Origin: Verrucomicrobiota bacterium | GTDB taxonomy: Bacteria > Verrucomicrobiota > Verrucomicrobiia > Limisphaerales > UBA1100 | DNA length: 9,303 bases | Assembly: GCA_015660155.1 (NCBI GenBank) | Contig: DQLO01000188.1 | Coordinates: forward strand, 1 to 9,303 | Direction of reading: 5' to 3' | Part shown: piece by piece, positions 7,755 through 9,303 of the stretch | How positions within the stretch are numbered: position 1 is the stretch's first letter | Layout of the letters: every line of letters starts with the position of its first letter | Position numbers and translations under genes: made by a program | The notes under the pieces: model-generated | Told to the model about the DNA's origin: nothing | What the model saw: only the letters and a program-made list of their open reading frames with translations | Databases searched by the model: none

Positions 7755-8804
7755 ATGAATCGACGCCAATTTATCGCCGCCAGCGCGACCGCCACTATCA
7801 CTGCCCTTGCCAAAACGCCCAAGCCATTGCGGTTGGGGCTGGATAATTTCGCCGTCCGCGCGATGGGCTGGAAGGCGGATGAGCTGGTGGATTACACCGC
7901 CACGCTGAAATGCGATTCGCTGTTTATCACCGATCTGTTTGCGTTCGAGAGCTTCACGCCGCGTTATTTGCGCGAGGTTAAACGGCACGCGGACGACAAG
8001 GGCATCCAACTTTATGTTGGCTCGTGGAGTTTGTGCCCGACTTCTGTGACGTTCAAAAAAGATTGGGGCACGGCGGCGGAACATTTGGCGCTGGGCGTGC
8101 GCATTTGCAAAGCGTTGGGGTCGCCGGTGTTCCGCGTGGTTCTGGGTTCGCGCAAGGATCGACTCACCGCGGGCGGCATTGAGGCGCGCATTGACGACAT
8201 GGTGAAATTTCTCAAGGCGAACAAGCCGCGCGCCACCGATGCGGGCATCAAAATCGCGGTGGAAAATCACGCGGGCGATATGCACTCGCTGGAACTCGTG
8301 CGATTGGTCGAGGCCGCCGGCAAGGATTGGGTGGGCGTCAATCTCGATTCCGGCAACGCGGTGTGGACGTTGGAAGATCCGATGGAGAATCTAAAAAATC
8401 TTGCGCCGTACACATTGACCAGCAGCTTGCGCGACACAATGGCTTGGCCGAGCGCGAATGGGTTCACGGCAGCATGGCGCGCGATGGGCGAGGGCTTGGT
8501 GGATTGGAAAAAATATTTTTCGCATTTTGGAAAAGTGTGCCCGGACGCGCCGGTTTGCATCGAGACGATTTCCGGATTCAATCACGAGATGAAAGTGGAT
8601 GCGGATGGTTTTTGGAAAGCCTGGCCGCGCGGCAAGCCAAAGGGCTACGCGCAATTCGAGGCGTTTGCGAAACGCGGCAAAGCGGTGGCGGCGTTCAAGC
8701 CGGCGGCGGGCGTGGATCGCAAAAAGGCACAGCAAGTTTTTCAAAAAGGCGACATCGAGCGCAGCATTCGGTTTTGCCGCAAGCTGGGATTGGGGCGAAT
8801 TTAA
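7755..8804 (+). CDS. Tat-exported sugar phosphate isomerase/epimerase-like protein (xylose isomerase-like TIM barrel)
   Basis: This 349-residue protein starts at ATG 7755, where a Tat signal begins directly (MNRRQFIAASATATITALA). An upstream extension of the frame to 7326 runs antisense to the HAD gene and is rejected. The rest is an AP-endonuclease-2/xylose-isomerase-like TIM barrel: strand LRLGLDNFAV (25-34), IQLYVGSW (84-91), VFRVVLGS (125-132), IKIAVENHAGD (165-175), VGVNLDSGNA (193-202), SLRDT (224-228) and VCIETISG (267-274). Glu170, Asp198 and Glu270 occupy three of the usual four metal-ligand positions. The histidine of the usual H.KD strand is replaced by Ser224 in SLRD. Family members isomerise or epimerise sugars or their derivatives; exported forms are common in Planctomycetota and Verrucomicrobiota, often with unknown substrates. 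trpF follows with no spacer, so they are co-transcribed. Confidence 0.88.
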   Translation: MNRRQFIAASATATITALAKTPKPLRLGLDNFAVRAMGWKADELVDYTATLKCDSLFITDLFAFESFTPRYLREVKRHADDKGIQLYVGSWSLCPTSVTFKKDWGTAAEHLALGVRICKALGSPVFRVVLGSRKDRLTAGGIEARIDDMVKFLKANKPRATDAGIKIAVENHAGDMHSLELVRLVEAAGKDWVGVNLDSGNAVWTLEDPMENLKNLAPYTLTSSLRDTMAWPSANGFTAAWRAMGEGLVDWKKYFSHFGKVCPDAPVCIETISGFNHEMKVDADGFWKAWPRGKPKGYAQFEAFAKRGKAVAAFKPAAGVDRKKAQQVFQKGDIERSIRFCRKLGLGRI

Positions 8805-9303
8805 GTGAGCGTGACGGTCAAGATCTGCGGCATCACCAGCGAGGTCGACGCGTTGACAGCGGCGGAGGCGGGAGCGGATGCGATTGGGTTGATGTTTTAC
8901 GAGGACAGCCCGCGCTGCGTTTCTATTGAGCAAGCGAAAGCAATTTCCGCTGTGTTGCCGCCGCAAATTGTGCGGGTCGGCGTTTTTGTGAATGCGGCGG
9001 CGGCAACGATCTCGAGGGCCATTGCCGAGTGCACGCTGAACATCGCGCAGTTTCACGGTGACGAAACGCCGGAGGATTGCGGGCGATTTGCGATGATGAC
9101 GCTCAAGGCGTTTCGGATGAAGGGGCCGGAGACACTGGAGGAAATGGAGGCATTTTCCACGGATGGTTTTTTGCTCGATGCGTATGTGGAGGACGCGCTC
9201 GGCGGCACGGGCGCGCAATTTAATTGGGAGCTCGCGGTGCGTGCGCAGGAGTTTGGCCGGCCCATTTTTTTAGCCGGCGGACTGACGGCGGAGAATGTGG
9301 CGG
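8805..9303 (+). CDS. trpF: Phosphoribosylanthranilate isomerase (5' part, runs off the window)
   Basis: TrpF converts N-(5-phosphoribosyl)anthranilate to its 1-deoxyribulose form, the third step of tryptophan synthesis from chorismate, in the cytosol. The first 166 codons are present of roughly 205-210 expected. Motifs appear in order: VKICGIT (5-11, Cys8 as general base), [12 protein letters not shown] (26-37), VRVGVFVN (56-63), AQFHGDE (81-87), [10 protein letters not shown] (121-130, Asp125 as general acid), [10 protein letters not shown] (132-141) and [12 protein letters not shown] (154-165, phosphate binding). GTG 8805-8807 follows directly after the TAA of the TIM-barrel gene; a second GTG two codons later (8811) is an alternative. 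No Shine-Dalgarno sequence is evident, so translation probably depends on coupling to the gene before it. Other trp genes may follow beyond the window. Confidence 0.95.
   Translation, partial: MSVTVKICGITSEVDALTAAEAGADAIGLMFYEDSPRCVSIEQAKAISAVLPPQIVRVGVFVNAAAATISRAIAECTLNIAQFHGDETPEDCGRFAMMTLKAFRMKGPETLEEMEAFSTDGFLLDAYVEDALGGTGAQFNWELAVRAQEFGRPIFLAGGLTAENVA

Noticed and set aside
8391..9218. Long - strand open frame opposite the TIM-barrel gene and trpF
   Set aside because: The translation is Arg/His/Ala-rich with no recognisable motif, and the + strand carries clear TIM-barrel and TrpF motifs.

Overview
The window looks like a piece of a moderately GC-rich chromosome from the Planctomycetota-Verrucomicrobiota-Chlamydiota (PVC) group, most likely Verrucomicrobiota. 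The clues are a lipoprotein that joins a planctomycete-type cytochrome c domain to a formylglycine-generating-enzyme-like (FGE-like) domain, a Tat-exported Gfo/Idh/MocA oxidoreductase, and a Tat-exported sugar isomerase/epimerase-like TIM barrel. All three protein types are greatly expanded in that group. None of the start codons has a convincing Shine-Dalgarno sequence. The taxonomy is inferred from gene content only.

Layout. Positions 3-197 (+) are the C-terminal end of a PLP-dependent decarboxylase resembling histidine decarboxylase. It is followed after 2 bases by a tandem ACT-domain protein (200-595). Next come two independent + strand genes for exported proteins: the cytochrome/FGE-like lipoprotein (648-2129), closed by a hairpin with a T-run, and the Gfo/Idh/MocA oxidoreductase (2256-3596), which has its own promoter candidate and a clear intrinsic terminator. 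An ApbE-type FAD:protein FMN transferase (3701-4699) ends the first + strand block.

Positions 7699-4719 (- strand) are a three-gene cluster: a HAD hydrolase, a conserved protein of unknown function that overlaps it by 4 bases (ATGA), and a PfkB-family kinase close to the HldE/RfaE kinase domain. A kinase plus a phosphatase around an unrecognised enzyme suggests a small sugar-phosphate or nucleotide-sugar pathway. The substrate cannot be read from the sequence. The - strand cluster and ApbE converge on a palindrome that contains both stop codons.

Positions 7755-9303 (+) hold the Tat-exported TIM barrel and, with no intergenic base, the first 166 codons of trpF, which runs off the window.

Three intergenic palindromes (2134-2164, 4695-4723, 5708-5763) look like dispersed repeat elements. 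Two of them carry the GTAG foot typical of REP elements. I see no tRNA, rRNA, CRISPR array, transposase or phage gene. The best candidates for new biology are the unknown protein at 5766-6839 with its kinase/phosphatase partners, and the cytochrome/FGE-like fusion that lacks the FGE catalytic cysteines.
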